Shown piece after piece: positions 13,801 through 23,158 of a stretch of DNA of 64,000 nt. Numbering within the stretch: position 1 is the stretch's first letter; every line of letters starts with the position of its first letter. The notes under the pieces are model-generated. The model had not been told where the DNA came from. It saw only the letters and a list, made by a program, of their open reading frames with translations, and did not search any database. This stretch comes from Pseudopyrenochaeta lycopersici (taxonomy: Eukaryota > Ascomycota > Dothideomycetes > Pleosporales > Pseudopyrenochaetaceae): positions 62,001 to 126,000 of the forward strand of contig NHZP01000045.1 of the NCBI GenBank assembly GCA_003313425.1. Direction: 5' to 3'. Both the position numbers and the translations under genes were made by a program.

Positions 13801-14490
13801 TAGGTTTTACTGTTACTAATAGCATAACTAGCCTATAATAATAAATTATTAGAATTAACTAGAAAGATACTATTCTTTACTAACTACAGGAGATACCCTA
13901 ATCTCTTTATAAAGTTATACCCTAGTAGAAAAGCTAAAGCGGCTATAAAAATAGCTTAAAAATAAAGAAAATACACAAACAACTCTAAGAGAATCTTAAG
14001 AAAGCATAACGTAATAGTATTTTTTACTAAAATAAGAAAAGAAAAATAGCACCTTAGCTAAAGAAGGGGGATAAAGGATACTTACTTACAAAAAATCTAC
14101 GTAACAAACAACTAAGTAAGGGACTTAATTATATTAAGGTCAGACTATTTTTAGTTAAAAAACAAAATAGACTTATAAATTATACACTTAAGCTACTACT
14201 AGATATAAAGATTTATCTATACTTTTATATCTCTAAACTAGAACTAGCTAACCTTATAACGCTATTACAAAAAATATTCTAATACGACCTAGAGGAAGAA
14301 AACGAGTATAAAGTTAAGAAAATCTAGAGATACTAACAAAATAGAAGAGTTAACGACCTAGAACTAAGCTTTAGCTACCTAGTTAAATAGAAAGGATACC
14401 TAAGCTTAGAGAGCACGTGGGAACTACTAGAATACCTAAGAAACTGCTAAGAAAAAATTAGAGAATACTAGAAAAGAGAAGAAGTTAAAA
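10900..14490 (+). pseudogene. pol region of the chromovirus: PR, RT, RNase H, integrase, chromodomain
   Basis: In order: a protease-like part near 11200-11400; reverse transcriptase about 11880-12480, with YLNNILVYS (12280-12306) where YLDDILVYS is expected; RNase H about 12700-13060; the integrase zinc region about 13230-13370 and catalytic core about 13420-13900, with a SIDFVIGLL-like first-Asp motif; and a chromodomain about 14290-14470 with the SYLVKxKGY...STWE pattern. The chromodomain would target integration to modified histones. Stops and ligand changes are spread throughout, all explicable as C-to-T or G-to-A, so the polyprotein is dead. Confidence 0.85.
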
Positions 14491-15102
14491 AGAAGAAATA
14501 ACGAACCTAGAAAGTAGGGACCTAACTAGGCTCTGCTAGAGTAACTAACTAGTCTAAGGTACCTATAGTTAACTATACTATTAAAGAGAATCCTACTAAG
14601 GTATTAGCGGCTAGATAAGAGAATTCTTTAGCAAACTCTAACTCCCCGTCGTTATGCATCTCTAATATAAGACACAACGCTTTCTTTTGCGCCCTCTCTT
14701 CTGCCTGCTTTAAGATCGCCTTATTCTAGAGTAGCTGTGCAATTATAGTTACTAATAACTTCTTATTATTATCTACTTTCTTTTAATACTCCTTATAAGT
14801 CTTGTCTAAAGAAGCTTACGACATGTTTATATACAGCTTCCCTAAACAAGTATATTTAGCACATTTTAAACTTAAATCTAACATAATATAATAAATAATA
14901 TTATCCTTAAAACACTTATTATAAGCGAATTTAGTAATAGTTTTAGCACGAAGGATTTTATTATAAAGACGCAGATTACAAATCTAGGACTTAGATAATA
15001 TTTTATCTTACGTTACTATAAACGCAGGGCACGCCCGCCTTTAAGCTAATCTAGTAATACGACACGTAATTTAAGATAAATCCTAAAGAAGGAAGGAGAT
15101 AG

Positions 15103-15472
15103 TGTTAGGATCTAGGATCCTAGACAGGGAGGAGACACCTTAAAGACTAACAGCTAGTTAGGAAGCGCTAGTATCCTACTCTGTTACACGTTACGTAACT
15201 ACTCGTTCTGCTAAAGACGAGCGCTCACTGTACTCGCGGTAAGCGCGACGAGCGCACTATATATATAGATTATTATATTTAACTTAATATTATACTCTAT
15301 AGTATAGTAATAGTAATACTAATTATTCTTAACCTTTAGTACTCTTTATAGAAGCACCCTCTTACTGTCTTAGTATTAAACTCCCTTCTATATAGTCTCT
15401 TACTCTATCCCAGAGAACTAAACTTGCAGTCTTATTGGTTATCCTTACCAATAGCCTTTAAGATTCTTCACA
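15103..15472 (+). repeat. 3' LTR of the chromovirus
   Basis: It begins TGTTAGGATC immediately after the polypurine tract and ends CTTCACA, followed by the CTTAC target duplication. Here the inner end is the mutated one (GACTAACAGCTAG against GACTGACGGCCAG in the 5' copy) and the outer end is clean (TTGGTTATCCTTACCAATAG). Confidence 0.92.
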
Positions 15473-15630
15473 CTTACCTAAGAGGTAATAGCTTAAGTAA
15501 CTGTATGTTAACTACAGAGAGGAGCTAAAGCGCTGCCTAATCTGCTATTATATAAGGTAGTTAATACGCACAGTTAAGATAGTCTTAGTTAAAGAAGCTT
15601 AATTTAAAAGGAAATAGATAAAATAGTAGA

Positions 15631-15727
15631 TACCTCTTACCTTTAGGGGAGAGGTACTACCTATATACAAGAGCTAGATTAGGCTAGTCCTAATCTAGTT
15701 ATCTAGCTAGATGAAAGGTAAGAGGTA
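15631..15727. repeat. nested inverted repeat (potential cruciform)
   Basis: TACCTCTTACCTTT (15631-15644) and its exact reverse complement (15714-15727) enclose a second perfect inverted repeat, CTAGATTAGG / CCTAATCTAG, around a five-base loop (about 15673-15697). It could be a decayed short inverted-repeat transposon or an LTR-internal structure. Confidence 0.6.
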
Positions 15728-15734
15728 ACAGTTA

Positions 15735-15808
15735 CCTTTTACCTGCGTCTAGTAACTTGGAAGGATTGAACCCTTTTACCTGCGTCTAGTAACCTGAAAG
15801 GATTGAAC
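15735..15808. repeat. 37-bp tandem duplication
   Basis: Two adjacent copies of a unit starting CCTTTTACCTGCGTCTAG and ending AAGGATTGAAC differ by only a few bases. The unit carries GGATTGAACCC, which recurs at 22606-22617. The function is unknown. Confidence 0.6.
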
Positions 15809-16260
15809 CCTGACAGTTATTTTATACTTACTATTATTTAATAATAATAATATAAGTACTTTAGCTACTATACTATAGTTAACTTAAGTAAAATTAAGCT
15901 ACTAAATAAGCTATAGTATAAGGTTTATAAGTATTTTGCTATTATTTACTATTAATACTAATAACTAATATATATTATAAGAAAGATGATATATGTAAAT
16001 ATAGAAAAGTAATAAAGATTTACTATTTAATACTATAAAAGTATAGAGCTTTTTATATATATATAAGCTGTAATAATATTTTATTATTAATTTAAGTAAA
16101 GCAGAAACTATAAAAAAAATTCAAGTATAGAATATATATCTAAAGAATTACTTACTGAGTATAAGCTAGTATAATAAAAAATATGAAAAAAAGCTATAAA
16201 ACTTAATAAGGTTAAAAAATTTAAGTAAATAGAGTATTTGGAGTACTTTAAAGACTAGGA
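15809..16260. other. AT-rich junction between transposon block and gene island
   Basis: No gene, repeat or open frame is recognised here. Base composition changes sharply to ordinary values near 16275. Confidence 0.4.
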
Positions 16261-16274
16261 ACTTATTTATTTAG

Positions 16275-16903
16275 CTTTGGCAGCGAATAGGGAGTACATG
16301 TGTCCTTATATCTCGTGGACGCTGTTCTCTCTTGGTTAAGTTCTTCGCCTAGTGTAGGAATGAAAACCTATTGCTCAGTGTCTTTTTGCCGTTGCCTCTG
16401 TCAAATGAAGAGCTCGAGAATTCGACCATCGAATTGCACATTGGAAAAGACTCAACGAGGCAAGGCATGTAGAGAAAACTTGTTGGAGCATGTCCTGTCT
16501 TGTTTAGATGCGTCAGGGAAGCTGGTAGGCGCTGGTGTTGAGTCGGGAAGGTAAAAATGGGATTTTGCCGTATGATAGCCGCACGCCACCTATATGCATA
16601 ATTGCTGACGCTTACGAGTGGAGTACTGGCGCTGCAAATGACACACCCCCCCCCCCCTGTCAGGTGCTCAAACATTGTGGTTGGCATGATGAGTAGGAAT
16701 TGCTTGGATACCTTTTAACATGCGGATCTGCAGAAGATGCTCTCATATGGAGTTCGTTTCGGGATCTTATATCTAAAAATAGATGCTTGGAATCTGATTC
16801 AGCTTCCTTGTGTTCTGCCATGGCCCAACTGCGCCCTACAGAGGGTCGAAAACGATCGCGAAGGATCCTCTTATCGCTCCTAGCGTTACAAATAATCATA
16901 GCC
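16275..16903. other. island edge, 3' flank of the oxidoreductase gene
   Basis: The composition is ordinary, with a poly-C run near 16648-16659. Short open frames exist on both strands, but none has recognisable domains, conserved motifs or a splice pattern that I can defend. The proximal part should hold the 3' UTR of the minus-strand gene ending at 16904. Confidence 0.4.
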
Positions 16904-17914
16904 TTACCATTCTTTCACACGAACCACAACCTTGCCTCGGCATCTGCCAGTCTTCAGCCTCGCGAACGCTTCCGGTGTGGCCTTGAAATCGTAAACAGAG
17001 TCAACGACCGCTCTAACCTGCCCTTTCTCTGCCCATGTCGCTAGTTGTTTTAAGTCGGTTTGATTCGGCTTCGTCACAGCAAAGAGGTACTTCCTCTTTC
17101 CACCTCCAAGAAAGCCAGGCAGCAGCATGTTACCAAGTAATTGCCTCAGAGCACTTAGATCCATGCCTAATCCAACTTGAACAAACGTTCCATTCCGTAC
17201 AAGGAACTTATCTGCCTCCAAATATAAGTTAGAAGGAGTCCCAACATTGTCGAGAATTAGATCGAAAGGCTTTCCTGGGTTTTTTAGTTGCTCGACAATA
17301 TTCGCTAACTTGTAATCTAAGACTTCATCTGCGCCCAAGCTCTTACATAACTCAACATTAGGAGTTGAGCAGGATGTCGTGACATTTAAGCCCATTGCCT
17401 TTGCAATTTGAATTGCCAAAACGCCAGTGCCTCCAGAGCCACCGTTGATGAAGACCCTGTCGCCTGTTTTCACGTATGGCTTGAGGCCTTGGTATGCGGT
17501 CAACCCAACTGTTGTGATCGCCCCCAAGTCTTCAGGATTTAAGCCTTCCGGGACTAGCGTAAGTTTGTTCTGTGAAACTAGAACGAACTCGGCGAGAGCA
17601 CCATGACCGAAGACGCCTTCAACAATGCCAAAAACGATATCCTCGACATGAAATGATTCGACTTTGCTGCCCACCTCGATAACTCGTCCACAGACATCCG
17701 ATCCAGGTGTAACAGGTTTGCGAAACATAAGTCTGGAAAGAGTGCCAAGCTCCAATATCTTGAAGTCGATGGGATTCAATGTTGTGCTGAAGACTTCAAC
17801 AAGTACTTCGGTGTCGAAAGGTTTTGGTTTCAGAACTCCCGAGTCAGGCCGGACCAGGGTTTTCTCCACTGGACCGTAACCGCCCTGAAATTGCCATGCG
17901 TTCATCGTCGCCAT
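16904..17914 (-). CDS. MDR-superfamily NAD(P)H-dependent oxidoreductase (quinone reductase / zinc-type ADH-like)
   Basis: This is an intact, intronless 336-residue protein, the usual length for the medium-chain dehydrogenase/reductase family. An N-terminal GroES-like domain carries NPIDFK (residues 47-52) and PGSDVCG (70-76). The Rossmann nucleotide-binding part begins near residue 150 with the GGSGGTG loop (158-164), followed by a CSTPN...LGADEVLDY stretch that selects the cofactor phosphate. The catalytic-zinc ligands of true alcohol dehydrogenases are not evident, so a zinc-free quinone-oxidoreductase or RTN4IP1-like enzyme is more likely despite the usual 'zinc-type' label. The chosen ATG has A at -3; an alternative start is Met4. 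Codon use is ordinary and there is no RIP damage. The substrate cannot be told from sequence. A truncated LINE lies upstream, within about 500 bp of the start. Confidence 0.9.
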   Translation of the reverse strand: MATMNAWQFQGGYGPVEKTLVRPDSGVLKPKPFDTEVLVEVFSTTLNPIDFKILELGTLSRLMFRKPVTPGSDVCGRVIEVGSKVESFHVEDIVFGIVEGVFGHGALAEFVLVSQNKLTLVPEGLNPEDLGAITTVGLTAYQGLKPYVKTGDRVFINGGSGGTGVLAIQIAKAMGLNVTTSCSTPNVELCKSLGADEVLDYKLANIVEQLKNPGKPFDLILDNVGTPSNLYLEADKFLVRNGTFVQVGLGMDLSALRQLLGNMLLPGFLGGGKRKYLFAVTKPNQTDLKQLATWAEKGQVRAVVDSVYDFKATPEAFARLKTGRCRGKVVVRVKEW

Positions 17915-18004
17915 AATTTAGGGACAAAGGGCTTTGAGTAAAGGGCTTGGTGAAGGGTGGGATTAAGAGTGCCGATAGCTCGCTTCTACAAGTTCTTCGA
18001 GTGT

Positions 18005-18070
18005 GTTTTATACATCTATCTGATAGCGGCTGAGTGTCGGGGGAGCGCGATCAAATAGACCCGAGATTGG
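18005..18070 (-). promoter_or_regulatory. candidate core promoter of the oxidoreductase gene
   Basis: On the minus strand a CCAAT box (18066-18070) lies about 55 bp upstream of a TATA-like GTATAAAAC (18005-18013), itself about 95 bp upstream of the start codon. Both are matches by eye only. Confidence 0.35.
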
Positions 18071-18419
18071 TCATCTACCTTTACATCCAAGAGCGAGATT
18101 TGTTGTAACTTGGTTTAGCCTTTCGGATGGATCAGCTTTCTACATCAAAAAGCTAGCCTTAACTAGTATGGCTGAAAGTATGCAAGTATCTCAATGTGGC
18201 CTGAGAGTTGCTTGCCGCCGTAGGTCGTCCGCGGCGTTGTTGAAGAAGTCCGTCGGGGTGATGACGTAAGCTTGCGGAGTTTGGCTGCATGGCGCGGGAT
18301 TTTAAGCTTCATCCGCTTGCCATTGAACCTGTGCGGCTAGCACAATAAGTTCGCCACCAACTTTTCGGCCAAGAGGGTTTTTGGACACCCCACCAAGGTT
18401 GTCAAAGCTTAAAGAATCG

Positions 18420-19140
18420 AAACAACGCGGTGAACGCACAAAGCTGCCTCGGAGGCTCTACGTGGGGGTTGGGGTTATTGGATCTGCGAAGAATATACGA
18501 AGGCACCGCGCTCCCTCAGATGATGTATGTGTGCTTGATCTGGTACAACGCTAGTATAAGAGGAAATGCAAATGATATTTAAAATCCTGCAGAGCATTTA
18601 AGCGGTGGTAGTAAGAACTATATTAAGCGCCGCACTTGATATTAGAGTATACCTCCTACCTATTAAATAGCAGATATAGAAACATAATGCCGATGCCATA
18701 ACCCAGCTACTCTGAAACAAAGCTATGGCGGGCATGGCAGGCCTCTAAAGAAGCACAACGCAGCCCACAAACACAGGCGGAAAACGCAGGGGGCACACCA
18801 ACTCCTGGCAGAAGATCTACGATGACATGCAGAGTCGGCGAAGCCAGGCTTTTGACACCCAGGAGCCAATCCCACTCTTCATGACCCCGCTATGGAGACA
18901 AGGCCGAGCGACGCACATAGAAAACAATGCCGAGAAAGCACGACAGCGACACGACAGGACGAACGACGCGGGACAGTGTCTCAGCATCTATACGAACGGT
19001 AGCGGCATAGACAACAAGACAGACGCCGCAGCGGTATGCCTACAGGCCACTAGGTGGAGAGAAAACGGCCGCAGGCGTTCACCAGCAGAAGAACCTCCAA
19101 AGTTATACCTACTCCTCCCGACTGCCATCTTGTAGTGCTG
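18420..19140 (+). pseudogene. 5'-truncated Tad1-like LINE fragment (RT thumb and RNase H)
   Basis: From about 18420 one frame reads a non-LTR reverse-transcriptase thumb: GGSTWG...LDLRRIYEG...LPQMMYVC..WYNA. It continues in pieces through ALDIETYLLPI (near 18640) into a spacer and then an RNase H domain beginning IYTNGSGIDNKTDAAAV (18985-19035), which matches IYTDGSG with the first catalytic Asp changed to Asn. Missing RT fingers/palm and ORF1 upstream fit 5' truncation at insertion, the normal fate of LINEs. After RNase H begins, the frame collapses. The composition is hardly RIP-like, so the decay is partly ordinary mutation. Confidence 0.7.
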
Positions 19141-19790
19141 ATTTGATTTCTCCTTGTTCATATTTACGTCGGCTGAACCCTCTTCATCCTGGACAGCAAG
19201 TTCTGGACAAGTGAAACCATGCTCTAACGGTTTAGTAATTTAGAGTGTTAAACGCTTTTTCGTATTTAGTCCAAAACTTTTAGTACCCTTATCTACCTAA
19301 GCTCTTGCCATCGTCAATATCACGTCAGGACAGGCACCCTCCTCATGATATGTTGTGCTATGCTGGACCAAATAGTAGTATTTAATAAATTAAATAAGGC
19401 TAGAAAAATAGAAATAAAGGTAGGATTTTAGCAGATTTTGGTGAGGAAATGCGTGCGTTACGAGGGGACGATCGCTACGACGTGAGCCACGGTACCGAAA
19501 TAATTCAGGGACTGCAATCTGTAGAAGATTCCCCCGGTTTAATGGCGCACACTGCGAAACAGCAAAAGACTGCCTTACCACTACTTAGCGTAATAATTCC
19601 CTACCTACTACTTGGCTAGTGAGATTTGTCCCCAACGCTAATGCTCGTGGAGATCAATCACCTAGCTTGGCTTAGCGCGTAATCTATAAACGCGACACCA
19701 TCGCGTTACCAGCGCGTTACTGCAGCAGATGGACACAATCATAGGAGAACGTTTGTGTCGAGTTTCTATTTTCTTGCCCATCCTAACTTA
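19141..19790. other. intergenic, no recognised gene
   Basis: The first part is AT-rich; 19430-19780 has ordinary composition with clustered short repeats (CGCGTTAC around 19700). It may hold the 3' end of the LINE or ends of another transposon. I find no open frame with recognisable content. Confidence 0.3.
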
Positions 19791-19794
19791 GAAG

Positions 19795-20215
19795 ACATTG
19801 TGCCCCCTCCGCATCTACTTTGCAGCTCCTATGAAGAAGCGTATGACGCGCTCAAGACGCATGGCTTACTACAACTTCGTCCTTAAGCGTAGTCTGCCTC
19901 ACAATTCAGAGGTTAAGACACCTTAATACTACTGCTGTAATCGTTTCAGGAACAACTATAAGTTAAGCGCAAAGATCCTAAGCATAAGCACGCGCTTAGC
20001 AGGCTGTCCTTTCAAGCTTACTATCTTTAAGGTGAAGCACGGTAATTAGTAGAGGCTATAGAACTAGAATAAGAATTACAGTTACCCTTAATATAATAGA
20101 GAAAAAATAAAGCTACTTATCTTTAGCGTCCTTTAGTAGCTAAAGATGTTATTGTAATTCTTATTATAAGTGCTAGTATTAAGTATATATTTAATATTAT
20201 AAAAGATATTATTGG
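19795..20215 (+). pseudogene. Mutator-like transposase N-terminal zinc-finger fragment, mutated
   Basis: After a CCCCCTCCGCATC start, two plus-strand frames read SYEEAYDALKTHG and then YNFVLKRSLPHNSEVKT, YYCCNRFRNNYK and STRLAGCPFKLTI. The latter resemble the FAR1/GCM1-like zinc-binding N terminus of fungal MULE transposases (Cys...CPF followed by an HNH-type end). A frameshift and in-frame TAA/TAG codons break it, most at positions explained by CAA, CAG or TGG. The catalytic DDE domain is absent; the solo LTR at 20249 interrupts the DNA downstream. The family assignment is by motif resemblance only. Confidence 0.45.
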
Positions 20216-20248
20216 TAAGTAAAATTATAAGTTATACACTTAAATAAT

Positions 20249-20554
20249 TGTGGAGGGAAAAGGGAGAGCTTGGCAACAGTTACCCAGGTGATCTATGAGA
20301 TGGACCACTGTTTTATCTAGGAGGCTTAGGGGAGCCAGCTATATAGAGGAGAGCTGAGCACGGCCTATTACAGGGGCCATTATACGGTAGGAGCGAGAGC
20401 AGCGTGTACGCGTGCGTGAGCGCGTACGTGCTCGCGAGTCTACCTTCAGGTGTCTCCTGCGTGAGCTTGCCCATCAGCTTGCACGTGAGCGTGCACGACG
20501 TCAGCGCGCACGTGAGCCTATCGTACCCCAGGTCACAGCGCGTTGTTTGCAACA
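20249..20554 (-). mobile_element. 306-bp solo LTR (family E) with ATAAT target duplication
   Basis: On the plus strand it runs TGTGGAGGG...TTTGCAACA, so it has TG...CA ends on either strand, and ATAAT lies exactly on both sides (20244-20248 and 20555-20559). It is GC-rich, full of CpG and ACGTGAGCGTGC-like motifs, with no RIP signature. A CTATATAG box lies about 210 bp from the minus-strand start, which suggests minus orientation. The 80-residue open frame inside it is not a gene. Confidence 0.8.
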
Positions 20555-20559
20555 ATAAT

Positions 20560-20880
20560 TAAATAACTTCTTATAGTTAAGAACAGAATTTTAGAAGAAG
20601 AAGAAGAAGACAGTAGTAACTTTATATTCTACTAAGAAACCAACGATTTATTTATGCTGCTTGCGGAAATCGAGTTTAAGGAAAACCAGCTATAAGATAG
20701 TATAAAAGAGAATGTACAAGTTACGCTTAGCATAGATAATAATATTAAAGTAGAGCTATAACGTCTATAAAGGAAATATTAGCGCTGTAGCAGTTAGGAC
20801 TAATGTATATTATTACTATTTAACTAATGAGACTATAATTACTAGCTATTATAGGTAAAATATTGTAGTATACCGTAGAC
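20560..20880. other. AT-rich decayed DNA with a GAA microsatellite
   Basis: A (GAA)5 run lies near 20587-20602. One plus frame reads an acidic stretch (ILEEEEEDSSNF) and then QVTLSIDNNIKVEL, broken by stops. This hints at a former coding region, possibly part of the same transposon as 19795-20215, but it is unassigned. Confidence 0.25.
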
Positions 20881-21360
20881 CTCAATTTGCTTACTGAGGG
20901 ATTGGTGTGGGAGAGAACTACTCCAGACATCATCGACCTGTTGCACGGTGGTCGAGACCCTCCCTTCATCCTAATTGACACTAAATATGGAATCGTCTAC
21001 TGACCAGAATGCGACGATAAGATCAGACACGAGACGAGACAGGAGCACGTTCAGGACGATTCTGACGCTTAGGCTACCCAGGAAGAGGCTAATTGTCGTC
21101 GCAATTCGCCAGCATGGACTATCACCAACTTTTTCGTAATACTCTGGGAGAAATTCGAGCAGCTTCGTTTCCTACTAGTTAATTCTAGGCAGGTGATTAA
21201 CTCGTATTCCGAATACTCGGACGATGGTGAGATAGAGCCTATGTTACGGGGGATATACTAAGAACATGGATGGCCGAATCTTAAACATTACAGGAAAGAA
21301 GAATGCATCTAGGCCGTAGAACAAGCTATAGAAGAGCAATATCCTAACTTTCTATATTAA
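20881..21360 (+). pseudogene. hypothetical protein gene inactivated by RIP-type stops
   Basis: A single frame of 160 codons reads as a coherent, soluble, charged protein (for example GLVWERTTPDIIDLL, RDPPFILIDTKYGIVY, SRQVINSYSEYSDDGE, EHGWPNLKHYRKEE) and ends with TAA at 21358. Four internal stops, at 21001 (TGA), 21070 (TAG), 21259 (TAA) and 21310 (TAG), are all one C-to-T or G-to-A step from Trp, Gln or Arg codons, with no frameshift. That pattern fits RIP of a duplicated host gene rather than slow decay. It resembles uncharacterised fungal proteins in style, but I do not recognise a domain. The start is unclear because the frame upstream is already AT-rich. Confidence 0.55.
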
Positions 21361-21728
21361 AGATTAAGGAGCAAGCGAGTATAGGCCCTTGTCTAGTTCT
21401 TACGAGCAGAAAATAGTTACGTAGAGACACGCAGAATAATATTAAGTTAGTTGAAGATTATTGCTTTCCCTATTGAAAAATTTGTAGTAAGATGTTACCT
21501 ATTTAACTTTAGCGTCGTTAGATGGCGAGGAGTTTAGTGCAGCTAGGGTTGTTTTATTCTAGGTTAGCTTGGACCTGCGTCTTTAAGCTAAGCATGATGT
21601 TCTAATCTAGAACGGCGGTACATCATTTAACAATGCGCACTACCTAGATAATCAAGCTAACCTTTTGTGTTATCTTCCTTGACATACTATGGACTGAAAA
21701 AAATCTTTTTATTCATTGTGCTTTAGTA
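21361..21728. other. intergenic, no recognised feature
   Basis: The composition is mixed, with no open frame of note. Confidence 0.3.
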
Positions 21729-22474
21729 ATGTTTTCTCCAGTTACAGCATTCTCTTCTGCTCTACTCGTCTCCAACAGCTCACAATGCACGTTTTCCAGA
21801 CTACAGCCCTTTTATTACACTACTGCATCTGTGACTCCAGCTCACAAAACACTCCTGCATCAAGATGTTCCGACCATCACCAGCGACCCGTGGCAGTGTG
21901 CTACAGTGAACGCCACACAATACTTCGACCCTCCCAAGCCATTGAAACGCTATGCCGGCTTTGCTCTCTTACGTAGACAAGCTATATGAGAATTGCACTA
22001 CCATTGAAGACCCTACCGGCGAAGCATTCCCAAAATGTCCATTTCTGACACCTCGAGATGGTTTGCCTTCATAAATACGGCAGCTCCACCAATCACCCCA
22101 GCATACTAGTCTTACGCCAGTTCGGCCTCATCTTGGTGGTCGGCAACGAGTTCCGGCGCGTTATCTGTTGTTTCGAGCTGCCCAAATACGTGTTACAAGA
22201 TCTTGCGAGAGACACCTGGCGGTGAGGTGAGACATGATTAAACGACACCATGATCTTCGCTGAGTGTTATGATCTGGGACATCCCCCAACCGCGCTACCG
22301 TCATTTTCCATGACTGGAGTCTCAACATCAATGTCAGCTACCAATTCTGCAGCGACTCCTGGGATCTAGGCTACCGAAAGCAATGGGGCTCATGCAAAAA
22401 AAGGCGTATCGATGGTAGCCAGCACAGCATCCACTGTTGCCCGCGGCTGTTTGGAGGAGTATGAATTGACATAG
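21729..22474 (+). pseudogene. frameshifted secreted, Ser/Thr-rich protein gene
   Basis: Frames joined in order give one fungal secreted-protein pattern: a hydrophobic Ser-rich N terminus (SPVTAFSSALLVSNSS), a TITSDPWQCATVNATQYF block with an N-glycosylation site (frame to about 21940), LLSYVDKLYENCTTIEDPTG (to about 22045), DTSRWFAFINTAAPP...SYASSASSWW...CPNTCYKI (to about 22235), then LNDTMIFAECYDLGHPP and a Ser/Thr/Ala-rich tail ending at TAG 22472. At least three frameshifts and two internal stops disable it. The paired Cys (QC, NC, KC, SC, EC) and Ser-rich tail suggest an extracellular, perhaps cell-wall-anchored, product. Unlike the gene before it, small indels did most of the damage. 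Confidence 0.6.
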
Positions 22475-23158
22475 GGAATCTTGTACAGTGCCTTAATTAG
22501 AGCGCGAATCTTTTATGCAACAAGCGACCCCGAAGACTAAACAGCTTCCCTTAGTAAATAGTGATTCTACTAGCCTGTTACTGAGCAAGATCTAGCAAGT
22601 CTGTAAGGATTGAACCCTTACAGTAGGGTAAAGCGCTCGCTTGTGGAACACATTAACAGCACTTAAGCTATCGACGCCTCCCCCGTGAGCCGTTCCCATA
22701 CATCATTCTTTTAGCACACACCTTAGACGTTCAACATAGGGACCCTCGCAGACGCATCCAATCTGAGAAAGAATGTGGACCCCGTATTTAAAGATGAAGT
22801 GTAGGTTTATCTCATGATCGACTAGCAGGACGCATTGGATATATTCTTTAGGCAGATTCTGATGCACTTCCACAGTTTGGCGCGCGTGCGCGCTTCCCGT
22901 CGGCCCTTCACTACCCGTTTCTCAGCTACGGCAGCAGTCACGGCTTTCTTCGTGAATCAACCAAATCTTGTGCGCCAGTTCGTGACGGGCTGAGTTGGCC
23001 GAACCAACGTATCAATAAGAAGTTCGACATTGAGACAATCAACGGCTGAAATGCGCGCTACCTCAGATTCGCTTTTGCCTACGCCGGCCATCTCGCAGTC
23101 TTTTCAGACTGGTCTTTGTTGGCAAAATCACTGATCGAAACATATGTTGGAGGTCAGA
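22475..23158. other. intergenic 3' flank of the antiporter, with hairpin and a possible decayed frame
   Basis: A short perfect hairpin, CTGTAAGG...CCTTACAG, lies at 22601-22623. From about 22858 to 23128 a plus-strand frame is open except for one TGA and contains LHYPFLSYGSSHGF and YLRFAFAYAGHLAVFSDW, with fairly GC-rich third positions. It could be the tail of an old gene, but no domain is recognised. The proximal part is presumably the antiporter 3' UTR. Confidence 0.3.

Larger units (their letters stand above)
8538..15472 (+). mobile_element. complete but RIP-inactivated Ty3/gypsy chromovirus
   Basis: The element is bounded by LTRs at 8538-8929 and 15103-15472, with identical CTTAC pentamers outside (8533-8537 and 15473-15477), so both ends are the original insertion ends. 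The interior reads in the order gag with CCHC knuckle, protease, reverse transcriptase, RNase H, integrase, chromodomain, which is the chromovirus order. A polypurine tract (AAAGAAGGAAGGAGATAG) abuts the 3' LTR. Every coding block has many TAA/TAG stops and Asp-to-Asn or Cys-to-Tyr changes, as expected from RIP. A second copy of the family, inverted and 5'-truncated, lies at 33825-39053. Length 6.9 kb is normal for the group. Confidence 0.93.

Noticed and set aside
16349..16687. 112-residue minus-strand open frame in the island edge
   Set aside because: It has no recognisable domain, spans a poly-C run coding a Gly stretch, overlaps other frames of similar length, and lies in likely 3' flank.
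16700..17044. 114-residue plus-strand frame overlapping the oxidoreductase
   Set aside because: Its 3' part is antisense to the real gene and it has no conserved content.
19390..19581. 63-residue minus-strand frame
   Set aside because: It has no motifs, ends in AT-rich DNA and probably lies in transposon debris.
20313..20555. 80-residue frame rich in Thr/Leu
   Set aside because: It lies wholly within the solo LTR at 20249-20554.
22601..22623. tRNA gene suggested by GGTTCAATCC
   Set aside because: There is no A box, acceptor stem or cloverleaf around it, only a short hairpin.
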